Assembly: GCF_000241345.1 (NCBI RefSeq)
Contig: NZ_BAED01000078.1
Coordinates: 1 to 35,698 of the forward strand
DNA: 35,698 nucleotides
Reading direction: 5' to 3'
Source of the DNA: Gordonia amarae NBRC 15530
GTDB lineage: Bacteria; Actinomycetota; Actinomycetes; Mycobacteriales; Mycobacteriaceae
A program made the position numbers and the translations under genes. Shown piece by piece: positions 14,598 to 22,738 of the stretch. The notes under the pieces were generated by a model that did no database searches, was not told the DNA's origin, and was given only the letters and a program-made list of their open reading frames with translations. Positions within the stretch are counted from its first letter, which is position 1; each line of letters opens with the position of its first letter.

Positions 14598-16832
14598 CTA
14601 CGCGGGAGCCGTGGCCTTCTCCAGGGACGTACCGTCGCCGGGAAGGTTCTCCAGTCCGTTGTTGCGCACCGCGCCGCCCTCGATGTCGAAGTCGACGACC
14701 AGCTTGTCCAGCCACTTGGGCAGGCCCCAGGCCCGGTCGCCCAGCAGCGCGATCACCGCGGGCACCACCGTCATGCGGATGATGATGGCGTCGAAGAAGA
14801 CCGCGATGGCCATCGCGAAGCCGAGCATCTTGGAGGTGGTGTCGGGGGCCAGCATGAACGCGGCGAACACGCTGATCATGATGACCGCGGCCGACGACAC
14901 CACGCGGGCGCCGTGCCGGTAGCCGGCGATGATGGCCTCCTTGGCGGTCATGCCGTGGATGTATTCCTCGCGGACGCGGGTCAGCATGAACACCTGGTAG
15001 TCCATCGCCAGGCCGAACACCACGCCGATGAGGAAGATCGGCAGGAACGACAGCAGCGGCATCGTGTTGTCGATCAGGCCGAACCAGCCTTCCTGGAAGA
15101 TCGCCACGGTGGCGCCGAAGGCGGCGAGCACCGAGAAGATGAATCCGATGGTGCCGATCAGCGGAACCCACAGCGACCGGAACACGGCGATCATGATCAG
15201 GAATGCCAGGCCGACGACGACGATCAGGTACGGGACCAGCGCCTTGTCGAGCTTCTCGGACATGTCGGCCATGATCGCGGTCATACCGCCGACGTGCATC
15301 TCACCACCGGCCGCGGAGATCTCGTTCTTGTAATCGCGGATCTGTTCCATCAGGTCGTGGGTGGCCTGATCGGACGGGCCGCTGTTGGGGATGATCGAGA
15401 TCAGCGCGGTATCGGCGCCCGCGTTCGGGTTCTTCGGATCGCTGCCGTTGCCCATCCAGGCCAGGGCCTTGGCGTTGGCGACGTCGTCGAGCGTCTTGAT
15501 GTGGGCGACAGCCTTGTCGGCGGCGGCCGAGACGTCACCGTCGGCGGTGCGGACGGTCACCAGCAGCGGGCCATTGATGCCCTTGCCGAAACCCTCTGCG
15601 AGCAGGGACAGCGCCTTGTTCTCGTCCTCGCTGTTCATCGTCATGCCCAGTTCCATCTTGGACATCGGGATGGCGGCGGCGATCAGGATCACCAGACCGG
15701 CGATGATGAACGGCAGCGGCTTGGATGTGACGGCCCGGCCGAACCGGACACCGTTGGTGACGTCGGTCTCCGACTCCTCGGCGTGCTTGATCCACGGGAT
15801 CTTGGGGGTGAACGCGAAGCGTCCGAACGCGCCGAGCAGCGCCGGGATGAAGGTGATGGCGGCCAGCACGGCGAGTGCGACGGCGATACCGGCACCGGCA
15901 CCCATCTGGGTGACGAACGGCAGACCGATCACCATGAGCGCGACGACGGCGATGATCACGGTGAGGCCGGCGAACACCACAGCCGATCCCGCGGTACCCA
16001 CCGCACGCCCGACGGCGTCCTCTCTGGATCCGCCTCTGGCGACCTCGCTTCGGTACCGGGACACGATGAACAGGGCGTAGTCGATGGACACGGCGATGCC
16101 GAGCATGGTCACGATGCCGGTGGCCGACTCGTTGATGTTGAGGAACTCGGTGCTCAGAGTCAGCAACATGATGGTGATCAGCACGGCGAAGATGCCGGTG
16201 ATCAGCGGGATGAACGCGGCGACGAGGGCGCCGAAGAACACGATCATCACGATGAACGCGACGCCGAAGCCGAGCATCTCGGCGGCGCCACCGGCCTCCT
16301 GGACCGACATCAGCGATCCGGTGGCCTCCACGTTCAGGCCGCCGGTGCGATGTTCCTTGAGGATGTCGACGAACGCGTGTTTGTCGTCGATCTTCAGGTC
16401 CATGATGTTGGTGCTCTGCTTGACCTGGATGAGGCCGACCTTGCCGTCCTGGCTCAGCACCTGCGCCGCTGCCTCAGCGGGTGCGGCGAGCGGGTTGACG
16501 ATGCTCGCGGCGTCCTTGAGGTCGGGCAGTTCCTTGAGGCCCGCGACGAGTTTGTCGATCTCGGCGGTGTGCTTGGCGAGCCCGTCGGGAGCCTGGACCA
16601 GGACACTGGTCGAGGCCTGCTCCTGTTCCTCGGTCGCTGCCGGGAAGTACTCCTGCATGGTGGACATCGCATCGCCGGCGTCGGTGCCGGGCAGTTCGAA
16701 GTCCTTGGAGAACTGCGGCTGCAGGGCGCTGACGAGGCTGACGACGAGGACCATCGCTGCCACCCAGGCGGAGATCACCCACCACTTGTGTCGAAATGAG
16801 AACCGGCCGAGCCGGAAGAGTATGGACGCCAT
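14598..16832 (-). CDS. MmpL-family RND transporter
   Basis: A 744-aa RND-superfamily exporter of the MmpL type, with a TM helix at the N-terminus, a large periplasmic loop, a helix bundle, a second loop and a second bundle. Asp-Tyr proton-relay pairs are visible in GIAVSIDYALFIVSRYRSE and in GLAMDYQVFMLTRVREEY. Family members export lipids or siderophores across the inner membrane or pump drugs; the substrate here is unknown. ATG 16832 has GGAG 5 nt upstream and the N-terminus MASILFRLGRFSFRHKWWV is typical; ATG 16841 is an alternative. It heads an operon with the TetR gene. Confidence 0.93.
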   Translation of the reverse strand: MASILFRLGRFSFRHKWWVISAWVAAMVLVVSLVSALQPQFSKDFELPGTDAGDAMSTMQEYFPAATEEQEQASTSVLVQAPDGLAKHTAEIDKLVAGLKELPDLKDAASIVNPLAAPAEAAAQVLSQDGKVGLIQVKQSTNIMDLKIDDKHAFVDILKEHRTGGLNVEATGSLMSVQEAGGAAEMLGFGVAFIVMIVFFGALVAAFIPLITGIFAVLITIMLLTLSTEFLNINESATGIVTMLGIAVSIDYALFIVSRYRSEVARGGSREDAVGRAVGTAGSAVVFAGLTVIIAVVALMVIGLPFVTQMGAGAGIAVALAVLAAITFIPALLGAFGRFAFTPKIPWIKHAEESETDVTNGVRFGRAVTSKPLPFIIAGLVILIAAAIPMSKMELGMTMNSEDENKALSLLAEGFGKGINGPLLVTVRTADGDVSAAADKAVAHIKTLDDVANAKALAWMGNGSDPKNPNAGADTALISIIPNSGPSDQATHDLMEQIRDYKNEISAAGGEMHVGGMTAIMADMSEKLDKALVPYLIVVVGLAFLIMIAVFRSLWVPLIGTIGFIFSVLAAFGATVAIFQEGWFGLIDNTMPLLSFLPIFLIGVVFGLAMDYQVFMLTRVREEYIHGMTAKEAIIAGYRHGARVVSSAAVIMISVFAAFMLAPDTTSKMLGFAMAIAVFFDAIIIRMTVVPAVIALLGDRAWGLPKWLDKLVVDFDIEGGAVRNNGLENLPGDGTSLEKATAPA

Positions 16833-16885
16833 GGTCTCCATCCCTCGAAACTGGATTGGCAAGATGTGGCAGTCAATCAAAAGTG

Positions 16886-16902
16886 GAACTGACTACCAGT
16901 TC
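16886..16902. promoter_or_regulatory. Candidate TetR operator for MmpL operon
   Basis: GAACTG-N5-CAGTTC is a perfect 17-bp inverted repeat 54 nt upstream of the MmpL start, the size and position expected for a TetR repressor. A second overlapping dyad, AGTCA (16871-16875) with TGACT (16890-16894), adds to the site. Assignment to the TetR gene in the same operon is inference. Confidence 0.62.
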
Positions 16903-16950
16903 GGTATACGCCCCGGAATTTGTGATCGCAACCTTCGCGGAGCATCTGTG

Positions 16951-16975
16951 ATGGACATCGCCCCAGGATGTCCAT
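16951..16975. promoter_or_regulatory. Perfect 9-7-9 inverted repeat
   Basis: ATGGACATC (16951-16959) and GATGTCCAT (16967-16975) are perfect arms around a 7-nt centre. In a divergent region it cannot terminate either neighbouring gene, so an operator or the end of a short unannotated transcript is more likely. Confidence 0.5.
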
Positions 16976-17215
16976 GTGACGACGCTAGGGCACAAGGTCA
17001 CTACGCGACACTGAATAACTTCTCCCGACTGCACATGCGGGTTCAAGTGTGCTGGTCAGTGCACGGTCGCCGCATCCCCCGATGTGCCGAACCCGCCCCC
17101 TACTTAGGTATGACGCCGTATCCGGACGCCCTCAGGGTCTACGGTGTTACACATAATGTCTGGACAAACGGTGGCCGCTGTCGGCACCGGACCGGATCGT
17201 CGCAGGAGGTAGGGC

Positions 17216-18244
17216 ATGGGACTGAAGATCGGTGTTGTCGGCCTCGGCCGGATCGGCGCCTTCCACGTCGGCACACTGTCGGCACTCGACGCCGTCGACG
17301 AGTTGTCCGTCACCGACGTGGTGCCGGTGGCGATCGACTCGGTGACCGGGCGGTACCCGGATGCGCGGGGCTGCGCCGACGCCGATGCCGTGCTGGCCTC
17401 GGGCGTCGACGGTCTGGTGATCGCCTCGGCGACCGCCACCCACGCCGCACTGATCGAGCAGTCGGTCGCGGCGGGCATCCCGGTGTTCTGTGAGAAACCG
17501 ATCGCGATGTCCTCGGGCGAGTCGGCCGCCGTGGTGGACCGGTGCGGCGGGTCGGGAGTTCCGGTGGCCATCGGCTACAACCGGCGCTTCGATCCGGCGG
17601 TCTCGGCGGCCCGCGCCGCGGTGGTCTCGGGTGAACTCGGATTCATCACCACGGCCCGGTCGACGACGCTCGACCCGGCACCGCCGCCGATGTCGTATAT
17701 CGCCGGTTCGGGCGGCATCTTCCGGGACTGCGCCGTCCACGATTTCGACACATTGCGCTGGGTGGTCGGTGGGGATGTGGTGGAGGTGTACGCCACCGGC
17801 GCCAACCAGGGCGACCCGGGGTTCACCGCCCACGACGACGTCGACTCGGCCACGGTCATTCTCACCTTCGCCTCCGGTGCGATGGGTGTGGTGTCGGCGA
17901 CCCGGTACAACGGCCGCGGTTACGACTGCCGGCTCGAGGTGCATGGCAGCACCGATTCGGTGGTGGCCGGCTGGGATCCGGGGACCCCGGTGCGGAACCT
18001 GGACCCGGGCTGCGCTTTTCCCGACGGCTCACCGCACGGTTTCTTCATGGACCGGTTCGCGCAGGCCTACCGGCGCGAGCTGGGCGAGTTCTGCGATCTT
18101 GTCGGCGGCGCGGCATCGTCGTCGCTGTGCACGATGAACGACGCGCTCGCGGTGGCGCTGATCGCCGACGCCGCGACGGTCTCCCTGCACGAGAAGCGCC
18201 CGGTCCGCATCGACGAGATCGCCGAAAGCCCTTCCGCCGGTTGA
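17216..18244 (+). CDS. Gfo/Idh/MocA dehydrogenase (inositol type)
   Basis: A 342-aa NAD(P)-dependent oxidoreductase with an N-terminal Rossmann motif GVVGLGRIG, the CEKPIAM motif (catalytic Lys) and GGIFRDCAVHDFDTLRW (catalytic Asp/His), a combination close to inositol 2-dehydrogenase IolG. The substrate is a cyclic polyol or sugar; no other inositol genes are nearby, so I leave the symbol empty. ATG 17216 is preceded by GGAGG about 9 nt upstream. The last residues Ala-Gly and the stop codon come from the start of repeat cluster B, so the C-terminus may have been altered by repeat insertion. Confidence 0.83.
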   Translation: MGLKIGVVGLGRIGAFHVGTLSALDAVDELSVTDVVPVAIDSVTGRYPDARGCADADAVLASGVDGLVIASATATHAALIEQSVAAGIPVFCEKPIAMSSGESAAVVDRCGGSGVPVAIGYNRRFDPAVSAARAAVVSGELGFITTARSTTLDPAPPPMSYIAGSGGIFRDCAVHDFDTLRWVVGGDVVEVYATGANQGDPGFTAHDDVDSATVILTFASGAMGVVSATRYNGRGYDCRLEVHGSTDSVVAGWDPGTPVRNLDPGCAFPDGSPHGFFMDRFAQAYRRELGEFCDLVGGAASSSLCTMNDALAVALIADAATVSLHEKRPVRIDEIAESPSAG

Positions 18245-18367
18245 TGTGCCCCTCCGCCGGTTGAGGTGTGAGGAGCGCAAGCGACGAGCCTCGAAACCCG
18301 GTGAGCGAACAATGTCGTCTCACCGGGTTTCCAGGCTCGCAAGCTCGCACCTCAACCGGCGAAGGGG
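18234..18367. repeat. Repeat cluster B, near-perfect giant hairpin
   Basis: A truncated copy (CCGCCGGTTGA at 18234-18244) provides the dehydrogenase stop. The main element at 18249-18367 is a large inverted repeat: outer arms 18249-18268 and 18348-18367 pair with one mismatch over 20 bp, and inner arms AAACCCGGTGAG (18294-18305) and CTCACCGGGTTT (18319-18330) pair perfectly around a 13-nt loop. It fills the convergent gap with the glycosyltransferase gene and may act as a two-way terminator. Confidence 0.9.
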
Positions 18368-18393
18368 GTACCTTGGGCCGGCGGGGCGGTCCG

Positions 18394-20418
18394 TCAGGTC
18401 AGCTTGTAGACCGTCGTCCCGCCGACCGTGATCGCGGTGAAGTTCTCCGCGACCCACTCGGAGATCTCCGAGTTGCCGCCGGGTCCGCCGCCGCTGCCGC
18501 CGATGTAGTAGCCGATCTTGCCCGCCGCCACGTAGGCCTTGAACTCGTCCAGCGTCGGGGCGGGGTCACCGCTCCAGCCGCCGATCGCCATCACCGAGGT
18601 GCCGGTGGCCAGTTCGATACCGGCCGCGGACTGCGAGCCGTTGGTGGCCGCCGACCAGGTGGTGCCCGCCGACTTCAGCAGCGCCACCAGTTCGGTGTTC
18701 GACGAGATGTCCTCGCCGCCGGGGCCGCCACCGCCCTGACGTTGTCCGTCGGTGTTCTGGCTGTTGGTGCCGGTCGAGTTCGTGCCGGTGCCTTTCTGGC
18801 CGGTGGTGCCGGTCGAGTTCTGGCCGCCGGCTCCGCCGCCGTTGCCGCCGGGACCGCCGCCGCCGGGGCCGCCCATGCCGCCGCCGCTGATCGAGGTGCT
18901 GACCGCGGTCGGGATCGAACCGCCGTGCGATTCGGAGGCGGTGGCGATCGTGAAGGCCGCGGTACCGCCGAAACCGGCGAGCGAGCCGGCAATGAGTGCC
19001 GAGGCGACCAGCTTGCGCATACCCAGGGTGCTGCCGATCAGCAGACCGGCGACCGAAATCAGCGCCACCACTCCGATGGCCCAGCGGCACCATTCGGGGC
19101 CCCAGCTGTTGCGGTTGAGCAGCACGATCGACCACCATGCGGCCAGGCCGATCATGCCGGCCATCGTCAGGCGTCCGTCCCAGTGGTCACGTCGGCGCCA
19201 GGCCAGTACCGCGCCGATGCCCACCAGGGCGCCGATCGCCGGGGCCAGTGCCACCGTGTAGTACGGGTGGATGGTGCCGCTCATGAACGAGAACACCAGT
19301 GCGGTCACCAGAAGCCAACCACCCCAGGCGAATACGGCTCCACCCTCGACGCGGTTCATGCGTCCGGTGAAGTTGCCGAGCTGGTTGATGCTGCGCACGC
19401 CGATCCAGGCCGCGAAGACCAGGACCAGCAGCGCCACCGGCAGCAGCCAGGAGATCTCGTTGCCCATCTCGGAACTGAACAGGCGGTTCAGGCCGGTCTC
19501 ACCGCCGAACGAGCCGCCGGCCTGACCGCCGCCACCGCCGGGACCTCCGCTGCCGCCGCTGATGCGGCCCAGACCGTTGTAGCCCAGGACGAGGTCCATG
19601 AAGCTGTTGTCGGTGGACCCGCCGATGTAGGGGCGCGAGGATTCGGGCACCAGCATGGTGACCACCACGAACCAGCCGGCGCTCACGATCAGCGCGACGG
19701 TCGCGCCCACCAGGTGCAGGACCCGCTTGACCCAGCCGTTGTTCGCGAACACCAGGTATGCCAGACCGAAGGCGGGCAGCACCAGCAGGCCCTGCATCAT
19801 CTTGGTGAGGAAGGCGAAGCCGAGGGCCACGCCCACCAGCGCCAGCCAGCGTCCGGAATTGGCCGAGATGGCCCGCACCAGGCAGTAGGCGGCAGCCGTC
19901 ATCAGCAGCACCAGCAGCGCGTCGGGGTTGTTGAACCGGAACATCAGCGCGGCGGCCGGGGTGAAGGCGAGCACGGCGCCCGCGATCAGGCCGGCGACGG
20001 TGCCCTGTGTCGGGTCGCTGAACGTGCGGCGCATCGTCGCGTACAGCAGGCCGACCGCGGCCACACCCATCAGTGCCTGCGGAGCCAGTGCGGCCCAACT
20101 GTTCACGCCGAAGACGCGCATCGACAGCCCCGTAACCCACAGCGAGGCAGGAGGTTTGTCGACGGTGATGAAGTTGGCCGCGTCGAGCGAGCCGAAGAAC
20201 CATGCCCGCCAGCTCTGCGAACCCGCTTGTGCCGCAGCCGCATAGAAGGTATTGGCGAATCCGCTCGCGCTCAGGTTCCACAGGTAGAGCACGGCGGTGG
20301 TCGCCAGCAGGCCGCTCAGGGACCACCTGCTCCACCACAGCGGACGCCGACGCGACGCCGCCCCGGGCGGTGGCGCCGGCGTCACCTCCGGTGCGGGCCG
20401 GTCGAGTACTGCTGTCAT
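18394..20418 (-). CDS. GT39/ArnT-like glycosyltransferase
   Basis: A 674-aa membrane glycosyltransferase of the PMT/ArnT (GT-C) type with many transmembrane helices and the luminal TVDKPPASLW motif after FFGSLDAANF, as in YkcB-like putative mannosyltransferases of actinobacteria. They use polyprenyl-phosphate sugars outside the membrane. The C-terminus holds a Gly/Thr/Asn-rich tract (~residues 511-568), then a ~100-residue globular domain ending VYKLT, which looks like the YkcA/B C-terminal domain; another Gly-rich loop lies mid-protein. ATG 20418 has AGGAGA about 7 nt upstream. Acceptor and sugar are unknown. Confidence 0.85.
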   Translation of the reverse strand: MTAVLDRPAPEVTPAPPPGAASRRRPLWWSRWSLSGLLATTAVLYLWNLSASGFANTFYAAAAQAGSQSWRAWFFGSLDAANFITVDKPPASLWVTGLSMRVFGVNSWAALAPQALMGVAAVGLLYATMRRTFSDPTQGTVAGLIAGAVLAFTPAAALMFRFNNPDALLVLLMTAAAYCLVRAISANSGRWLALVGVALGFAFLTKMMQGLLVLPAFGLAYLVFANNGWVKRVLHLVGATVALIVSAGWFVVVTMLVPESSRPYIGGSTDNSFMDLVLGYNGLGRISGGSGGPGGGGGQAGGSFGGETGLNRLFSSEMGNEISWLLPVALLVLVFAAWIGVRSINQLGNFTGRMNRVEGGAVFAWGGWLLVTALVFSFMSGTIHPYYTVALAPAIGALVGIGAVLAWRRRDHWDGRLTMAGMIGLAAWWSIVLLNRNSWGPEWCRWAIGVVALISVAGLLIGSTLGMRKLVASALIAGSLAGFGGTAAFTIATASESHGGSIPTAVSTSISGGGMGGPGGGGPGGNGGGAGGQNSTGTTGQKGTGTNSTGTNSQNTDGQRQGGGGPGGEDISSNTELVALLKSAGTTWSAATNGSQSAAGIELATGTSVMAIGGWSGDPAPTLDEFKAYVAAGKIGYYIGGSGGGPGGNSEISEWVAENFTAITVGGTTVYKLT

Positions 20419-20560
20419 GTCTGCATCTCCTTTTCTGGTCGGTAGCCAGAATGGGCGCTGTCCCTCCGATGGCACTGGACGGACGCTGGGAGATACCTGT
20501 GAGCGCATCGGTACAGGTCAGGGCCGGATCTCGGGATGAGATGCGGGTTCTGCCGCCCGA

Positions 20561-21091
20561 TCAGAACACGTTCAGGGGCACGGCCTGACCGGCCAGGTGG
20601 GGACGATGCGGACGCAGGGTGAACTCGACCTGGCCCGAACCGGTGGTGACGGTCCCGAACACCATGCCGGCGGTCGCGTCGGTGAGGGTGAGCGGCGGTC
20701 CGGATGCCGTCCGCACCACCGACCCTGACCGCCCGGTGGTCTTGTTCCGCCACGCGAGGGTCACCTTCACGGTGCAGTAGCGGGGAGTGCCGGAGATGCC
20801 GAACAGGTTGGCGCTCAGCGAGTATGACACCTTGCCGAGATTCGACACAGGCGTCCCGTCGGGATAGAGGTACGGCTGCGTCGACACCATCGCCCGCACC
20901 GCGCCCGCGCAGAGCGGGCTGTCGGAGAGGGTGTACACCTGTCCGGTCCGCGCCTCCCGGCGCAATGACGGATCGTGCGGGTTGTACGGATTGGCCGTCG
21001 CCGGAGCGACTGTCAGTGCCGCTGCCGTGAGCGCGGCCGCGGTGGACAATGCGGCGACCGCCGCCCGGGTCTGCCTGCGTGTGGATGCCAT
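20561..21091 (-). CDS. Small secreted protein of unknown function
   Basis: A 176-aa product with a basic start (MASTRRQTR) and an Ala-rich hydrophobic stretch ending in APATA-NP, a standard signal peptide with cleavage near residue 34. The mature part contains two Cys (SPLCAGAV and RYCTVKV) that may form a disulfide, and a beta-rich pattern with repeated Thr/Val. I do not recognise a family with certainty. ATG 21091 has GGAAGG about 9 nt upstream; ATG 21127 is possible but would put 12 extra residues before the signal. It is upstream of the glycosyltransferase on the same strand (142-nt gap). Confidence 0.75.
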   Translation of the reverse strand: MASTRRQTRAAVAALSTAAALTAAALTVAPATANPYNPHDPSLRREARTGQVYTLSDSPLCAGAVRAMVSTQPYLYPDGTPVSNLGKVSYSLSANLFGISGTPRYCTVKVTLAWRNKTTGRSGSVVRTASGPPLTLTDATAGMVFGTVTTGSGQVEFTLRPHRPHLAGQAVPLNVF

Positions 21092-21197
21092 GACGCCCGC
21101 CTTCCGAAGGGGAATGTCGTACGCCATACCTGTCGGTTTGTGCTGGTGAGGCGTTACCCCGGCCACGGCGGTCGGTGCGGCACTATGCTCGGAGGGC

Positions 21198-21356
21198 ATG
21201 AGTGTCCACGCGTTCGAACAGAGCCAGAAACTACGTCTGCTCACCACCGGCGAGACCGGTCAGCTGCTGGGCTACCTGCCGTCGGGTCTGCTGAGCGTGC
21301 AGCTCACCGCCGGCGGCATCGTCGTCATCGACGAGAAGGATGTGGAGAAGGTCTAG
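21198..21356 (+). CDS. 52-aa conserved-looking small protein
   Basis: A short reading frame with a strong ribosome site (GGAGGG at 21191-21196) before ATG 21198, and a possible -10 TATGCT at 21184-21189. The protein has a regular pattern (LLTTGETGQLLGYLPSGLL, then SVQLTAGGIVVIDEKDVEKV) that suggests a small SH3-like beta-barrel. I do not recognise a named family. Its TAG stop overlaps the TAG stop of the zinc-ribbon gene on the other strand inside the palindrome CTAG (21353-21356). It is divergent from the secreted-protein gene. Confidence 0.66.
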   Translation: MSVHAFEQSQKLRLLTTGETGQLLGYLPSGLLSVQLTAGGIVVIDEKDVEKV

Positions 21357-21994
21357 GTGAGCGACTGCCCGCACTGCTGGCAGTAGATCGCGCCGATCGG
21401 GTTGCCGTGCGAGCAGCCCCGGCAGGGCACCTGCTGCGCGAGCGACGACCCGCACGCGGTGCAGAATCTGCCGCCGGCGGCGTGGGTGCCGCACGACGGG
21501 CAGCGCGTCGACGACTGCTGTCCCAGATCGATGCCCCCGATGAGGTCGACGTTGCGCAGCCCGTCACGCATCTGGTCACGCCGGGCATCGGCCTGCAGTT
21601 GTGCGAGTTCGTGCGCCTGATTGGGGGAGCAACGCACACACTGTCCTACCTGGTCGTTCCAGCAACCGTCGTCGCACACCCAGTCGCCGCAGCCACGGCA
21701 CTGCCGGAAATGCGGCGACACCTCCGCCACGGCCTTCGCGAGGGCCCTGTCCTTGGCCTCGGAGTTGGTGCTGCGGTCGAGGAAGCGGTCGGCGGCCGAG
21801 GTGACCCGGTACATCGCCCCGTAGCCGACGAGGCGGCCCAGACCCTGGACGATCTTCTGTCCGGTGGCGGCCATATCCCGCTGGAACCCGGACCGGAAGC
21901 CGTTGCCGCAGCGTTCGCAGCGGAACTCGAACTGGTAGCCGTCGTTGTTCGACAGGTCGCTGTAGTTGCCGGTGAACGGGATTCTGATGGACAC
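21353..21994 (-). CDS. Multi-zinc-ribbon protein
   Basis: A 213-aa protein with several Cys-x2-Cys knuckles: CERCG near residue 25, CRGCGDWVCDDGCW and CVRC in the middle, CPSCG/CTACG and CRGC/CQQCG at the C-terminus. The last two pairs form double zinc-ribbons. No enzymatic motif is visible; such proteins often act as nucleic-acid- or protein-binding scaffolds. I chose GTG 21994 because GTGAGG lies 5 nt upstream. The gene converges on the 52-aa gene with a shared CTAG stop. Confidence 0.8.
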   Translation of the reverse strand: MSIRIPFTGNYSDLSNNDGYQFEFRCERCGNGFRSGFQRDMAATGQKIVQGLGRLVGYGAMYRVTSAADRFLDRSTNSEAKDRALAKAVAEVSPHFRQCRGCGDWVCDDGCWNDQVGQCVRCSPNQAHELAQLQADARRDQMRDGLRNVDLIGGIDLGQQSSTRCPSCGTHAAGGRFCTACGSSLAQQVPCRGCSHGNPIGAIYCQQCGQSLT

Positions 21995-22117
21995 GGTGAC
22001 CTCACGACTCGATGGCGGACTGCAACGGAATGTGCTGAGAATAGCGCCCCGGCGGCGTGGCGACCACGGTCGGCCCGGCACCTGTCAATCGAACGGAAGA
22101 CGAGCCGTGGGTCGCCC

Positions 22118-22738
22118 TCAGATCCATCCGAGCGAACGTGCCTTGAGCGCCGCCTCGTACCGGTTGGTCGCGTCCAGTTTGCTCATCGCCGACGACAGGT
22201 AGTTCCGGGTGGTCCCCACCGACAGGTGCGCCCGGGAGGCGATCTCCTCCACCGATGCGCCGGTGATGGCGTATTCGAGGACGTCGGCCTCGCGCGGGGT
22301 GAGCGGGGAGTTGCCGGAGCTGATGGCCTCGGCCGCCAGCTCCGGATCCACATAGCGGCCGCCCCGGTGCACGGTGCCGATCACCTCTGACAGCGTCGAC
22401 GCCGGTGTCGTCTTGGGGAGGAAGCCGCGTATCCCGGTTTCCAGGGCGCGTTTGAGATACCCGGGCCGGCCGTGGCTGGTGACGATGATGATCGGTGCGT
22501 CGGGGGTGACCGTGAGGATGTCGGCGGCGGTCTCGATGCCGTCGATGCCGGGCAGTTGCAGATCGATGACGGCGACGGCGGGCGCGCCGGCCGCGTCGAC
22601 GTGCTGGTGCCAGAGTGCGACGAGTTCTTCGCCCGTGCCGACGTGTGCTTTCACCTCGATCTCGGGATCGAGGTCGAGCATGGTCGCCATGGCCACCCGG
22701 ATGAGTTCCTCGTCATCGGCCAGAAATACGGGAATCAT
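22118..22738 (-). CDS. NarL/LuxR-type response regulator
   Basis: A 206-aa response regulator: receiver domain with the acidic pocket ADDEE (residues 7-11), phosphoacceptor Asp59 in VIDLQLPGIDG and the conserved Lys in FLPKTTP, followed by a LuxR helix-turn-helix (LTPREADVLEYAITGASVEE, then LSVGTTRNYLSSAMSKL). The start ATG 22738 overlaps the kinase stop as ATGA. It is the last gene of the ABC-kinase-regulator operon and is expected to control that operon, possibly through the inverted repeat at 25783-25810. Confidence 0.93.
   Translation of the reverse strand: MIPVFLADDEELIRVAMATMLDLDPEIEVKAHVGTGEELVALWHQHVDAAGAPAVAVIDLQLPGIDGIETAADILTVTPDAPIIIVTSHGRPGYLKRALETGIRGFLPKTTPASTLSEVIGTVHRGGRYVDPELAAEAISSGNSPLTPREADVLEYAITGASVEEIASRAHLSVGTTRNYLSSAMSKLDATNRYEAALKARSLGWI

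Larger units (their letters stand above)
16833..17215. other. Divergent 383-nt intergenic region
   Basis: No gene was found here. It separates the MmpL gene (minus) from the dehydrogenase gene (plus) and holds two dyad symmetries listed separately. A weak -10-like CATAAT lies at 17152-17157, about 58 nt before ATG 17216. It is locally less G+C-rich than the coding DNA. Confidence 0.6.

Noticed and set aside
14427..16799. A 790-residue plus-strand frame opposite the MmpL gene
   Set aside because: It is a low-complexity His/Asp/Gly-rich shadow of the MmpL codons; the minus-strand protein has a full RND pattern.
16084..17493. A 469-residue plus-strand frame crossing the intergenic region
   Set aside because: Its first half is antisense to the MmpL gene and its last part is off-frame to the dehydrogenase; it has no ribosome site or recognisable motif.
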